DNA from: Mesorhizobium australicum WSM2073
GTDB lineage: Bacteria; Pseudomonadota; Alphaproteobacteria; Rhizobiales; Rhizobiaceae
Assembly (NCBI RefSeq): GCF_000230995.2
Contig: NC_019973.1
Span: forward strand, 2,804,001-2,868,000
Direction: 5' to 3'
Length of the DNA stretch: 64,000 nt
This document shows positions 26,866-35,591 of this stretch, in pieces (positions within the stretch are counted from its first letter, which is position 1; the number at the start of each line of letters is the position of its first letter). Under the pieces are notes generated by a model. That model was given only the letters and a program-made list of their open reading frames with translations, did not search any database and was not told the DNA's origin. Position numbers and translations under genes: made by a program.

Positions 26866-27870
26866 TTACACTCTGTGTTGCTGCTGCAGCCAGACGGCGA
26901 ACGCGATGATGCCTGCCTTGACCACGAGTGCAGCGGCGTCGGGCACGCCATTGGCAAGCAGCGTGTAGCGCACCAGCTGGATGGTCAGCGCGCCGAGCAG
27001 CGTGCCGAAAATCGTTGCCTTGCCGCCGCTGAGCAGAGTGCCGCCAACCGCGACGGCCGCGATGGCATCGAGTTCCATGCCGAGCCCGACCAGATTTGCG
27101 TCGCTGGAGGAGTTGATTGCGATGACCACCAGGCCGGCCAGCCCTGCGCACAGGCCGCTGATCGCATAGACCGCGAGCTTGATCTTCGATACCGCGATGC
27201 CCGCGAGTTCCGAGGCCTCTTCATTGCCGCCGACCGCCAAGATGCTTCGTCCAAACACCGTGCGGTGAAGCGCCCACGCCGCCGCCGCGACCAGCACCGC
27301 CATTATGATGACCTGCGCAGGGATGCCGAGCGGACGGGCAAGCCCGATCCATTGGAATTGCGGCACGCGGAAGGTCTGCAGATTGCCGTTTGTCATCACC
27401 TGGGCGATCCCGCGCCCGGCGATGAACAGCACCAGCGTTGCGACGATAGGCTGGATGCGGAAGCGGGAGACCAGCCAGCCATTGAACAGTCCGAACAGGC
27501 CGGCAACGAGGATCGAGGTGATCATCGCGACGGCCACCGCCAGATAGATGTTCCCGACCGGGAAAATCGTCCCCAGGAAGATCATCGGTGCCAATGCGCC
27601 GGAAATCGCCATCAGCGACCCAACCGAAAGGTCGATCCCGCCTGTGGCGATTACCAGCGTCATCCCGACCGCGACGATAACTATCGTGCAGACCTGGGTC
27701 AGGTTGACGTTGAGCGTCTGCAGCGTCGCGAAATTGCGCGTATAGGCAAGATTGAAGGCGATGAGCACCACCAGCGCGATCACCGTGCCGTAGCGCGCCA
27801 GGAAGCCGAACAGATTGAAGCCGCGGGTTCCGGCGTCGTGGGCTGCGGATGGCCTGGTCAGATCGCTCAC
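26866..27870 (-). CDS. ytfT: Sugar ABC permease, YtfT/RbsC type
   Basis: First of two permease subunits, 334 residues. A GTG start at 27870 overlaps the ATPase stop by 4 bases (GTGA). Family blocks are VGMTLVIATGGIDLSVGSLM, then FNGWLVSRFRIQPIVATLV, the coupling loop VGGNEEASELAGIAVSKIKL and VAVGGTLLSGGKATIFGTLL. It should form a heterodimeric channel with the next permease and take sugar from the periplasmic binding protein. The product ends in a short QQQHRV tail. Confidence 0.87.
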   Translation of the reverse strand: MSDLTRPSAAHDAGTRGFNLFGFLARYGTVIALVVLIAFNLAYTRNFATLQTLNVNLTQVCTIVIVAVGMTLVIATGGIDLSVGSLMAISGALAPMIFLGTIFPVGNIYLAVAVAMITSILVAGLFGLFNGWLVSRFRIQPIVATLVLFIAGRGIAQVMTNGNLQTFRVPQFQWIGLARPLGIPAQVIIMAVLVAAAAWALHRTVFGRSILAVGGNEEASELAGIAVSKIKLAVYAISGLCAGLAGLVVIAINSSSDANLVGLGMELDAIAAVAVGGTLLSGGKATIFGTLLGALTIQLVRYTLLANGVPDAAALVVKAGIIAFAVWLQQQHRV

Positions 27871-29414
27871 GCTGCCGTCCCTTCCGCCGAACTCCCATGC
27901 GCCATCGCCGCGAGCACGTCCTCCTCGCTCGTTGCCTGGCCTTCCAGTTCGGCCACGCTCTCCCCCTCGCGCAGGACGAATATCCGGTCGGCCCCTTCCA
28001 ACACTTCCTCAAGTTCCGAGGAGATCATCAGCACGCCGAGCCCGTCATCGGCAAGTGTGCGGATGAGGCGCTGGATCTCGCCCTTCGCTCCGACATCGAT
28101 GCCGCGTGTCGGCTCGTCGAGAATGAGCAGCTTCGGGTTCATCGCCAGCCAGCGGGCGAGCAGCACCTTTTGCTGGTTCCCGCCGGAGAGTTCCCGGACC
28201 TTCTGGTTGGGACCAGAGCATTTGATGCCGAGTTCGCGAATGAAACGCTCGACGATCTCCCGCTGCCGGGCTTCGTTGAGGATGCCGTTGCGACTGATCT
28301 TTGGCAGCAGTGCCAGCGTTATGTTCTCCGCCACCGTCATCTCCGGCACGATGCCCTCGGCCTTGCGGTCCTCTGTGCAGAAGCCCAATCCGGCCGCGAT
28401 GGCGTCGGCGGCTCGCGCGGGGCGGTAGGATGCCCCTTCCATCGTCATCTCCCCGGCCTTCAGGCGGTCGGCGCCGAAGACAAGCCGGGCTGTTTCGGTG
28501 CGGCCAGCACCGAGCAAGCCGGCAAAGCCGGCGATCTCGCCTCGGCGCACGTCGAAAGTCACATCACGAACCGACTGGCCAGCTGCCAGCCCCTGCGCGG
28601 CAAACAGCACGTCGCCGATCCTGGATCGATCGCGCTCGCCGAATGCGGTCGCATGGCCCTCGACCGCCGCGACATCGCGGCCGAGCATGGCCGCGACCAG
28701 TTCCAGCCTGCCGATGTCGCTCATAGCGGCGCTGCGCACCGTGCGGCCATCGCGCATGATCGTGACCCGGTCGCAGACCTCGTAGAGCTCGTCGAGCTTG
28801 TGGCTGACGAATAGAACCGAAACGCCCTCGACCTTGAGCTGCCGGATGACGCTGAACAGAACCGAGACTTCACGCTCATCGAGCGACGACGTCGGCTCAT
28901 CCATGATCACGAGGCGGGCGGAAAATCCGATGGCGCGGGCGATCGCTACCATCTGCTGCGTGGCGGTGTTGAAGTCGCTGAGTGGGTGGCGCACGTCGAT
29001 GTGCATCGAAAACCGGCTGAGCAGGCGCTCGGCTTCCGCATGCATCGCCCTCCAGTCAAGCAGGCCGCGGCGGCGGTTCTCGCGTCCGAGGCAGATGTTC
29101 TCGGTCACCGAGCGAAGCGGGACGAGATTGATCTCCTGGTAGATGGTGCTGATGCCGCTGACCTGTGCCTGATGCGGAGAGCCGACCTCGAACGGCTTCT
29201 GCTCGAACAGCACCTGGCCCGCATCCCGGCGGTAATAGCCGGTGAGCACCTTGATAAGCGTCGACTTGCCCGCGCCGTTCTGGCCGATGAGGGCGTGGAC
29301 CTCGCCCGGCCCAACCTGGAGCGACGCGTCTGCGAGGGCAGGGATGCCGGCAAAACGCTTCTGGATGTCACGCATGTCCAGGAGCAGCGCGGCTGGGTCC
29401 GGCTGAGCGGTCAT
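27867..29414 (-). CDS. ytfR: Sugar ABC transporter ATPase, double domain (YtfR/RbsA type)
   Basis: Fused two-domain ATPase of 515 residues, ATG at 29414. Domain 1 has Walker A GQNGAGKSTLIKVL, Q-loop IYQEINLV, signature FNTATQQMVAIARA and Walker B LVIMDEPTSSLDE. Domain 2 has the degenerate GLLGAGRTETARLVFG typical of this family, signature LSGGNQQKVLLARWLA and Walker B LLILDEPTRGIDVG. Energises import of a monosaccharide through the two permeases that follow. A perfect hairpin (29430-29453) separates it from the binding-protein gene upstream. Confidence 0.92.
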   Translation of the reverse strand: MTAQPDPAALLLDMRDIQKRFAGIPALADASLQVGPGEVHALIGQNGAGKSTLIKVLTGYYRRDAGQVLFEQKPFEVGSPHQAQVSGISTIYQEINLVPLRSVTENICLGRENRRRGLLDWRAMHAEAERLLSRFSMHIDVRHPLSDFNTATQQMVAIARAIGFSARLVIMDEPTSSLDEREVSVLFSVIRQLKVEGVSVLFVSHKLDELYEVCDRVTIMRDGRTVRSAAMSDIGRLELVAAMLGRDVAAVEGHATAFGERDRSRIGDVLFAAQGLAAGQSVRDVTFDVRRGEIAGFAGLLGAGRTETARLVFGADRLKAGEMTMEGASYRPARAADAIAAGLGFCTEDRKAEGIVPEMTVAENITLALLPKISRNGILNEARQREIVERFIRELGIKCSGPNQKVRELSGGNQQKVLLARWLAMNPKLLILDEPTRGIDVGAKGEIQRLIRTLADDGLGVLMISSELEEVLEGADRIFVLREGESVAELEGQATSEEDVLAAMAHGSSAEGTAA

Positions 29415-29429
29415 CGGCGAACTCCGAAA

Positions 29430-29453
29430 CCCTACCCGCCGGAGCGGGTAGGG
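29430..29453 (-). promoter_or_regulatory. Intra-operon stem-loop after the binding-protein gene
   Basis: CCCTACCCGC and GCGGGTAGGG form a perfect 10-bp stem with a four-base loop between the binding-protein and ATPase genes. There is no T-run, so it is unlikely to be a full terminator. Such hairpins commonly protect the upstream message and give more binding protein than permease. Confidence 0.7.
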
Positions 29454-29474
29454 AAGATGGCAGGAGAGTGGATA

Positions 29475-30455
29475 TCAGAATGCAATAGCGAAGTCTCTCT
29501 TCGCATTCGTCGCGTCGAAGAAGGCATCCTCGTTCTTGATGAAGGGCGGGATCTTCTTACCGGCGGCATAGTCGGCCATCGTGGCGAAAGCCTTGGGCCC
29601 GAACAGCGGGCTGCAGGCGCAGATGGCGCCGATCTTGCCGTCGATGATCGCCTGGACGCCTTCCTTCTCGCCGTCGATCGACAAGATCAGCACATCCTTC
29701 CCGGGGGTCTTCCCGGCGGCCTCCAAAGCGGCGATCGCACCCAGCGCCATCTCGTCATTATGCGCGTAGATGATATCCGCATCGGGATGCGCCTGAAGCA
29801 GCGTCTCGGCCACCTGGCGGCCCTTGTCGCGGGCGAAGTCGCCCGACTGGGACGCCAAAATCTTGAATTCCGAGTGCTTGGCGATGAAATCGTCGAAGCC
29901 CTTCTTTCGGTCGGTCGCTGCCGACGCGCCAGTCGTGCCTTCGAGTTCGATGATCTTCGATTTTCCGTTGGCGTTCTTGACCAGCCATTCGCCGATACGG
30001 GTTGCCTCCTCGATGAAATCGGAACCGATGAAGCAGACATAGTCCTCGCCGGGCTTTGCCATAGTGTGGTCGACGTCCCGATCGATCAGGAAGACCGGGA
30101 TGCCGGCATCGCGGGCGGCCAGGATGACGGGCACCAGCGGTTTGTCCTCGCGCGGAGGCAAGAAGATAGCGTCGACGCCTTGTGCGATCATCGAGTTTAC
30201 GTCGGCGGCCTGCTTTGCAGACGACCCTGCGGCATCCGTATAAACCAGTTGATGGCCTAGCTTGGCGGCTTCGTCCTGCATGCTCTTGGTCTCGGCAAGG
30301 CGCCACGGATTGTTGCTTTCTGTCTGGGCGAAGCCGACCTTGTACTTGTCCTTCTTGGCCAGCGGCGGCAGCGCCGCAGAGGCGCGTGAGCCGAGCGTCA
30401 GCGCGACAGCGCCGGCGGCGGAGCCTACGAGTAGTTTTCGACGGGTAATGATCAT
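29475..30455 (-). CDS. ytfQ: Periplasmic sugar-binding protein, YtfQ-like
   Basis: Type I periplasmic binding protein of 326 residues. The ATG at 30455 has a strong AAGGAGGAAAG site. The signal peptide is Tat-like (ITRRKLLVGSAAGAVALTLG, cut after ASA). Blocks shared with E. coli YtfQ, the galactofuranose receptor, are VGFAQTESNNPWRLAETKSM, VNSMIAQGVDAIFLPP, ELEGTTGASAATDRKKGFDD, ASQSGDFARDKGRQVAETLL and IIYAHNDEMALGAIAALEAA. The sugar-contacting Arg after PW, the ATDRK Arg and the HNDE Asp are present. Galactofuranose or a related pentose/hexose is the likely ligand. First gene of the transport block, 100 bases after the GMC oxidoreductase gene. Confidence 0.88.
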   Translation of the reverse strand: MIITRRKLLVGSAAGAVALTLGSRASAALPPLAKKDKYKVGFAQTESNNPWRLAETKSMQDEAAKLGHQLVYTDAAGSSAKQAADVNSMIAQGVDAIFLPPREDKPLVPVILAARDAGIPVFLIDRDVDHTMAKPGEDYVCFIGSDFIEEATRIGEWLVKNANGKSKIIELEGTTGASAATDRKKGFDDFIAKHSEFKILASQSGDFARDKGRQVAETLLQAHPDADIIYAHNDEMALGAIAALEAAGKTPGKDVLILSIDGEKEGVQAIIDGKIGAICACSPLFGPKAFATMADYAAGKKIPPFIKNEDAFFDATNAKRDFAIAF

Positions 30456-30555
30456 GCTCTTTCCTCCTTGATTGTCGCTTTGTGCGAGCGTGGACTTTCC
30501 TCACGATTTCGGCCTGACGGTCTTTGCATGCTCCCGTCGGCAACCTGGATCAGTT

Positions 30556-32175
30556 CTATGCCGCCTCCAGGATGAAGTCGGCGCAGCGGTCGCCCAGCAT
30601 CATCGCCGGCGCGGCAGTGTTGCCGGCATTGATGTTCGGGCAGGCCGACATGTCGGCAACCCGCAGATTGTCTATCCCGCGCACGCGCATCGCTGCGTCC
30701 AGTACCGCCATCCGGTCGCTGTCGGCGCCCATTCGACATGTGCCGGCCGGATGATAGTTGGTCTTGACGAAGCGCTTGCAATGTTTTGCCAGCGCCTCAT
30801 CGCTGAGATCATCCTGACTCGGTACGGCGATGGCCTTGACCCGATCGGCGAGGGGCTTGGTCTGGAAAGCCTGCAGGAAATAACGCTGACCAGAGATCAT
30901 GTCCCGCATGTCGTCTGGATGTTTGAGCAGATTGGGCGAAACGACTGGCATGTCCTTGGGGTCCGCCGAACGCAGCCTCACGAAACCACGCGACTTCGGC
31001 TTCACCACAACCGTCGTGACGGTAAGCCCATAGGTGTTCTCGACCAGAGTGAGGATATCGCGGTCCAGATAGACGTGCGGAACGCAGAAGGCCTGGATCG
31101 TCGGTTCACCATCCGGATCGGCCGGATTGACGAAGGCGCCGGCCTCGACGCCGGCCGACAGGATCGTGCCGGTGCCGAAGAGTTTAAAATGCAGGCCGTT
31201 CCTGATCATTCGCCAGCCTTGGCCTTGCCTGAAATAGCCGTAAGGGCCGTTTGCCGTGGCGATGATCGGGACCTCGGGATGGTCGATCAGATTCTCGCCG
31301 ACCCCGGGAAGGTCGGCGACGCAGGCAATGCCACACCCGGCAAGCGCGTCGGCTGGACCGATACCGGACAGCATGAGCAGTTTCGGCGAGATGAGGGCGC
31401 CGGACGAGACAATTACGTCGGCATCCGCATAGGTGGTATGCTCGGCGCCCGATGCATCGGAGTAGACGACGCCGGTAGCCCGTCCGTTCTCGATCAGCAG
31501 CCGGTTGACAGTGCAGTTGAGCTTGAGGGTCAGCTTAGGGTCATTCGTCAGCGGCTCGATGAAAGCGTAGGCGGCGCTGCTGCGCTTTCCGCGCCGGTTC
31601 ATGAACTGGTAGAAGCCGACGCCGCGCTGCGAAGGCCCGTTGAAATCATGGTTGTACGGCAGTCCCAGCCCCTGGACCGTCTGCACGAACCAACGCGAAA
31701 CATCATCGATGTGGCCTGGATCCGAGACCAGCAGCGGACCTTCGATGCCGTGCAGTTGGCCGCCCAGCCGATTGTTTCCTTCCATGCCGGTGAAGTGCGG
31801 AAGCACCGCCTGCCAATTCCAGCGTACGCCGGCATTGTTGCCTCGCAGCATCTCGTCCCACTCGTCGTAGTCGGCCGAGCGGCCTCGCATATACACCTGC
31901 GCGTTGACCGAGGTGCCGCCGCCCAGCACGTTGCCTTGCGAGATTTCATGAACGCGGCCGTCGAGGTGGGCTTGCGGCTCGGTGCGGTGATAGCGCATGA
32001 ACTTCGAGCCGTTGATCATCTTGAAGATGCCGGGCGGCATGTCGAGCAGGGGGTGATGATGGGAATGGCCGGCCTCCAGCAGCAGGGTTCGCCTTCCTGC
32101 TTTGACCAACCTTGCCGCCGCGACGCATCCGGCTGCCCCGCCGCCCACCACGATATGATCGTAGGTCTGCGTCAT
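30556..32175 (-). CDS. GMC-family FAD-dependent oxidoreductase
   Basis: Glucose-methanol-choline type flavoprotein of 539 residues, ATG at 32175. The N-terminal FAD fold reads HIVVGGGAAGCVAAARLV with EAG after it, then GNVLGGGTSVNAQVYMRGR (GMC signature 1). The substrate-domain signature is SSGALISPKLLMLSGIGP (GMC signature 2). Near the end are YHPAGTCRMG, holding the catalytic His, and NINAGNTAAPAMMLGDRCAD with the conserved Asn. No signal peptide, so cytoplasmic. It overlaps the GntR regulator by 4 bases (ATGA) and precedes the sugar importer. Oxidation of an imported sugar or sugar alcohol at the expense of FAD is inferred; the electron acceptor is unknown. Confidence 0.9.
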   Translation of the reverse strand: MTQTYDHIVVGGGAAGCVAAARLVKAGRRTLLLEAGHSHHHPLLDMPPGIFKMINGSKFMRYHRTEPQAHLDGRVHEISQGNVLGGGTSVNAQVYMRGRSADYDEWDEMLRGNNAGVRWNWQAVLPHFTGMEGNNRLGGQLHGIEGPLLVSDPGHIDDVSRWFVQTVQGLGLPYNHDFNGPSQRGVGFYQFMNRRGKRSSAAYAFIEPLTNDPKLTLKLNCTVNRLLIENGRATGVVYSDASGAEHTTYADADVIVSSGALISPKLLMLSGIGPADALAGCGIACVADLPGVGENLIDHPEVPIIATANGPYGYFRQGQGWRMIRNGLHFKLFGTGTILSAGVEAGAFVNPADPDGEPTIQAFCVPHVYLDRDILTLVENTYGLTVTTVVVKPKSRGFVRLRSADPKDMPVVSPNLLKHPDDMRDMISGQRYFLQAFQTKPLADRVKAIAVPSQDDLSDEALAKHCKRFVKTNYHPAGTCRMGADSDRMAVLDAAMRVRGIDNLRVADMSACPNINAGNTAAPAMMLGDRCADFILEAA

Positions 32176-32894
32176 GCCTCAGGCGCCTCACGGCTTTCGA
32201 ATGTACCGCGGACATACTCCCACGCCGCCGAAAGATGGTTGAGCAGTGCCCGCTCAGCGCCGTCAGGATCGCGCTCGATAATGGCCATGCAGATTTCCCG
32301 ATGGCTAAGGAAATTCACTTGGTTGCGCTCGGGCGATCGGGGCATGCGCATCCACTGTGGCGACAGCCAGGCGGTGAATGCCTTGTGCACTACAGGCAGC
32401 ACTGGGTTACGGGCAGTGTCGTAAAGCACGGCATGGAAAGCCACGTCGGTTGCGTAGAATTGCTGCGAGTCTGGAATAGCCGCTTCGTTCATCGCCAGCG
32501 CGGCCCTGAGCGCTGCGATGTCTTCCTTGCGAGCATGGATAGCCGCGTTGCGAGCTAGAGATCCCTCGAGGAAGACGCGCAAATCATAGAGGTTCTTCAC
32601 GCCTGCCTGGTCGCTCAGCAGATGGCCGACAATTCCCTCGAGGGCGCCGAGCGCGGCGTCCAGACCGGGCCTGCGTGCAATTGGCCTGAAGCGTGGACGC
32701 GCTTCCACCAGCCCGCGGCTGGCCAGGCGCGCAATCGCCTCACGCACAACGCCCCGGCCCACGCCATATTCGATCATCAGTTCGCGCTCTGCCGGCAGGT
32801 AGCTGCCGTCGCCAAGTCTTCCCGAGGTGATCTCGGCCTCGATGCCAGCCACCATCGCGTCGGCCGCGCGGGCGGCAGTAATTGCCACGGGCAT
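32172..32894 (-). CDS. GntR/FadR-type transcriptional regulator (FCD domain)
   Basis: Sugar-acid or sugar-responsive repressor of 240 residues from ATG 32894 (GGGAGA upstream; a TTG at 32960 would add 22 residues of poor quality). The winged helix is at about 12-75, with SYLPAERELMIEYGVGRGVV and REAIARLASRGLVEARPR. The FCD ligand domain follows, with LYDLRVFLEGSLARNAA, the metal-ligand motif ATDVAFHAVLYDTA (Asp and His) and NFLSHREICMAI with the later metal His. It heads the operon with the GMC enzyme and importer and is divergent from the dehydratase gene, so it probably controls both through sites in the 32895-33108 gap. Confidence 0.9.
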   Translation of the reverse strand: MPVAITAARAADAMVAGIEAEITSGRLGDGSYLPAERELMIEYGVGRGVVREAIARLASRGLVEARPRFRPIARRPGLDAALGALEGIVGHLLSDQAGVKNLYDLRVFLEGSLARNAAIHARKEDIAALRAALAMNEAAIPDSQQFYATDVAFHAVLYDTARNPVLPVVHKAFTAWLSPQWMRMPRSPERNQVNFLSHREICMAIIERDPDGAERALLNHLSAAWEYVRGTFESREAPEA

Positions 32895-32991
32895 CTCACG
32901 ACGGTCTCCCGCATCCAGCAAGCTTTCTTCCTCCCCAGCAGTGATGCCATTAGAAAGCAAATCGGACTAAAGCACAAGCTCATGCATGGTT

Positions 32992-33002
32992 TTGTAGGAC
33001 CA
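32992..33002. promoter_or_regulatory. Candidate GntR (FCD) operator
   Basis: TTGTAGGACCA fits the FadR-group pattern TNGTNNNACNA exactly and sits in the divergent intergenic region between the GntR gene and the dehydratase gene. Such a short match can arise by chance, but position supports it. Confidence 0.4.
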
Positions 33003-33108
33003 AATGAATGGCCATGCTCAGTAGTTGGCTCGAAGGCGGTCGAATCGGTTGCCAGATGGCAAGCTCGGTGCAATTATGGTCTGACGAAAAAGATGATTGG
33101 GAAGAAGC

Positions 33109-34212
33109 ATGAACGGCACCGAGATCAAGGAGGTCGAGACCCGGCTGTTCCGGGTCCCGCTGCGTGAGGTGATGACCGATGCCAAGCACGGCGCGCACAC
33201 GCATTTCGAGCTGGTGACCGTCACGTTGAGGCTTGCCGATGGAAGCGAGGGCACGGGCTACACCTACACCGGCGGCAAGGGCGGCTATGCCATCAAGGCA
33301 ATGATCGAGCATGACCTCGCGCCGTTCCTGCAGGGACGCGACGCGACCGGAATCGAGACGCTCTATGACGGCATGCTGTGGCACATCCACTATGTCGGGC
33401 GCGGCGGCATCGCTTCTTTCGCGATATCAGCGATCGACATTGCGTTGTGGGATATCAAGGGCCGGCGCAGCGGATTGCCGCTGTGGCAAATGGCTGGCCG
33501 GGCAGGGAAGACCGCCAAGGCCTATCGGGGCGGCATCGACCTGAACTTCACCCTCGATCAGCTTCTGGCCAGCATCGATTCCTATCTGAAGGCCGGCTTC
33601 ACAGCGGTAAAAATCAAGGTCGGCAAGGATAATCTCGCCGATGATGTCGCCCGTGTGAAGGCGGTGCGCGAGCGCATCGGGCCCCAGACCACCTTTATGG
33701 TCGACGCCAACTACGCGCTGGACGTCCCGCGAGCGATAGAAGCAGCGAGAGCATTCGCGCCATACGATCTGCTGTGGTTCGAGGAGCCCATCATACCCGA
33801 CGACTTTGAAGGTTACGCCAGCATTGCCAAGGCAACCGGTATGCCGCTGGCCATGGGGGAAAACCTGCATGTCATCGAAGAGTTCGAGCATGCCTTTGCT
33901 TGGTCTAAGCTCGGTTACATCCAACCTGACGCCTCCAACTGCGGCGGAGTGACGGGCTGGCTGCGCGTGGCAGCGCTCTCCCGCAAAGCTGGCATTCCGG
34001 TCTGCAGTCACGGAATGCAGGAACTTCACGTCAGCCTCGTTGCAGGTCAGACAAATGCCGGCTGGGTAGAGGCGCATAGCTTCGATATTGACCAATACAC
34101 ACTTGAGCCGCTTAGACTTCAGGATGGTTTGGCGATAGCACCCGACGAGCCTGGGGTGGGCGTGGTCTTCGATTGGCAGAAATTGGCGACCTTCACGGAT
34201 ACGACCGCCTGA
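33109..34212 (+). CDS. Mandelate racemase/enolase-superfamily sugar-acid dehydratase
   Basis: Enolase-superfamily enzyme of 367 residues. ATG at 33109 follows GGGAAGAAG; an upstream TTG at 33097 is less likely. The lid domain (1-120) includes [19 protein letters not shown]. In the barrel, [11 protein letters not shown] supplies the KxK base pair. [22 protein letters not shown] and [10 protein letters not shown] carry the three Mg ligands (Asp, Glu, Glu). [16 protein letters not shown] holds the His of the His-Asp dyad. This mandelate-racemase subgroup contains dehydratases for acid sugars such as galactarate, talarate or galactonate. Next to a galactofuranose-like importer and GMC oxidase, a galactonate- or galactarate-type substrate is plausible but unproven. 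Confidence 0.9.
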   Translation: MNGTEIKEVETRLFRVPLREVMTDAKHGAHTHFELVTVTLRLADGSEGTGYTYTGGKGGYAIKAMIEHDLAPFLQGRDATGIETLYDGMLWHIHYVGRGGIASFAISAIDIALWDIKGRRSGLPLWQMAGRAGKTAKAYRGGIDLNFTLDQLLASIDSYLKAGFTAVKIKVGKDNLADDVARVKAVRERIGPQTTFMVDANYALDVPRAIEAARAFAPYDLLWFEEPIIPDDFEGYASIAKATGMPLAMGENLHVIEEFEHAFAWSKLGYIQPDASNCGGVTGWLRVAALSRKAGIPVCSHGMQELHVSLVAGQTNAGWVEAHSFDIDQYTLEPLRLQDGLAIAPDEPGVGVVFDWQKLATFTDTTA

Positions 34213-34555
34213 ACCGCGGCACACGGCAAGACTTCGACGGCATCAGTTTGCCTGGGCACCGTTCGTGCCTCTCATTGTGCATGTGTTGCGCCAGGACACG
34301 TCGCCGAGCACAGTGCCTTGTCGCTCCGCACGACTACGAGCTCGGTCGGCAGCAGGGAGCTATCTTTGGGTACGATGAGGGCCAGTTCTGAGGAACCAGA
34401 CAGTGATCCTGCGCGGGTTGGAATCGGAATTGCGACCGGCTCAGGCTTCAGGCGTCCACTTTCATCACTGAACAGCAACGGCAGCTGTTCGGCGAAATCT
34501 GAATTGGGCTGTTATCACAGTTAATTGTCAGCCTCCGGCAACTTGGGTAACTGGT
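34213..34555. other. Intergenic stretch
   Basis: Downstream flank of the dehydratase gene. Nothing convincing is seen on either strand, and there is no strong terminator. Confidence 0.35.
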
Positions 34556-34888
34556 ATGCAGCTTTTCAGGAGAGCCGCATGTTTACCCGGCCGTTTTCTG
34601 GAACCGAACGAAATTGAAATGCTTGCCCGAGTTGCTGAGACGATCAGTAACGAGCGCGGTGTCGCGTCCAAGTCGCCACAGCGGGAGCGCTTGGCTGCAC
34701 ATCTACTCAAGCTGTTCATGAACGGCTTAGCTGGGGAGTATGAATTGCTGGACGCCGAGAGAAACAGGGCTCGACCTCAGGGCACGACTGTTCCGAAGAT
34801 CTCTGACAGCGCCATTGGTATCAGCGGAGCTGATTGGCATGAGCCCGCATCCATCGCGGTGACTGCTTGGCAAGGCAGGTCGCATTGA
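34556..34888 (+). CDS. Hypothetical protein (110 aa)
   Basis: ATG at 34556, no clear ribosome site. Residues about 15-65 look like real protein, largely helical: RFLEPNEIEMLARVAETISN, SPQRERLAAHLLKLFMNGLA and GEYELLDAERN. This pattern resembles short helical rhizobial proteins of unknown function. The last 40 residues are less protein-like, so the frame may be damaged near its end. No operon context: 340 empty bases precede it and 650 follow. Confidence 0.4.
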   Translation: MQLFRRAACLPGRFLEPNEIEMLARVAETISNERGVASKSPQRERLAAHLLKLFMNGLAGEYELLDAERNRARPQGTTVPKISDSAIGISGADWHEPASIAVTAWQGRSH

Positions 34889-35541
34889 CTGCGCCTTTCC
34901 GAGCGCTTTTGGCGCCGCCTCCGCTGCATTCCCACTCGAGTGTCGCCGGTAATTGGCTTGTCCGGTCAGACAACTGCTACTCCAGACCATCGGTGGCGGA
35001 ATTCAAGGTGCTTCGCAGGGAACTTGGGCGCTCGTCAAAGACATGAGAGCAGTGGGAGCAGGCAATCGGGCTCGGGGGCGGAAAGCAACATGCCAAGCCG
35101 ACCAGCGCAGCGCGGAGCAAAGCGCCAGACGGGAATCGCGACAGGCCGCTCCAGGGAAGCGGCCGGGTTTCGCAACGAAGATTGGCCTGCCTGCGCCGAT
35201 GCGCGCGAACTTTCTTGAATTACCGTGACACTCAAGACGCGCTTGAGCGTGAGGCAGGCAAGCAGAATATTCGTGGACCAGCACCCTGATCAGCGAGCTT
35301 TGTGTGTTTCCTAGGGGTTGAAATTGTCTGATCCTGACAGGCACGCCCTCATCGTGCCGGCTTCTGGCAATTCACCCAAAAATTTGCTCATGGCATCTGG
35401 ATGCGCCGCCAGTCTTGTCTGCCAGACAGACCAGCGCGTGGCCAGGTATTCGCGCGTGCAACCGCCTTCTGCGAAGATGGTAACGGGATGCGAGGGGGGC
35501 GGCCGGCGCTTGCGCCTCAAGCCCTGAAGCGACAGATCAGT
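34889..35541. other. Intergenic stretch
   Basis: About 650 bases with no supported gene. The end of it leads into a possible EcfG-type promoter for the SDR gene. Confidence 0.4.
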
Positions 35542-35566
35542 GGAACATCCCCGTCGTCGCGTGGTT
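35542..35566 (+). promoter_or_regulatory. EcfG-type (general stress) promoter-like element
   Basis: GGAAC (35542-35546), 16 bases, then GGTT (35563-35566). The alphaproteobacterial EcfG consensus is GGAAC-N16/17-CGTT, so the -10 differs in one base. It lies 26 bases before the SDR start codon, and SDRs of this subgroup are commonly stress induced. Confidence 0.45.
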
Positions 35567-35591
35567 GGGCGCAGCGGTTAACAGGAGACGA

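Noticed and set aside
25852..28428. 858-codon plus-strand open frame opposite the sugar permeases and ATPase
   Set aside because: Antisense shadow: very high His/Arg/Asp/Gln composition with no family blocks, caused by GC-rich codon bias of the real minus-strand genes.
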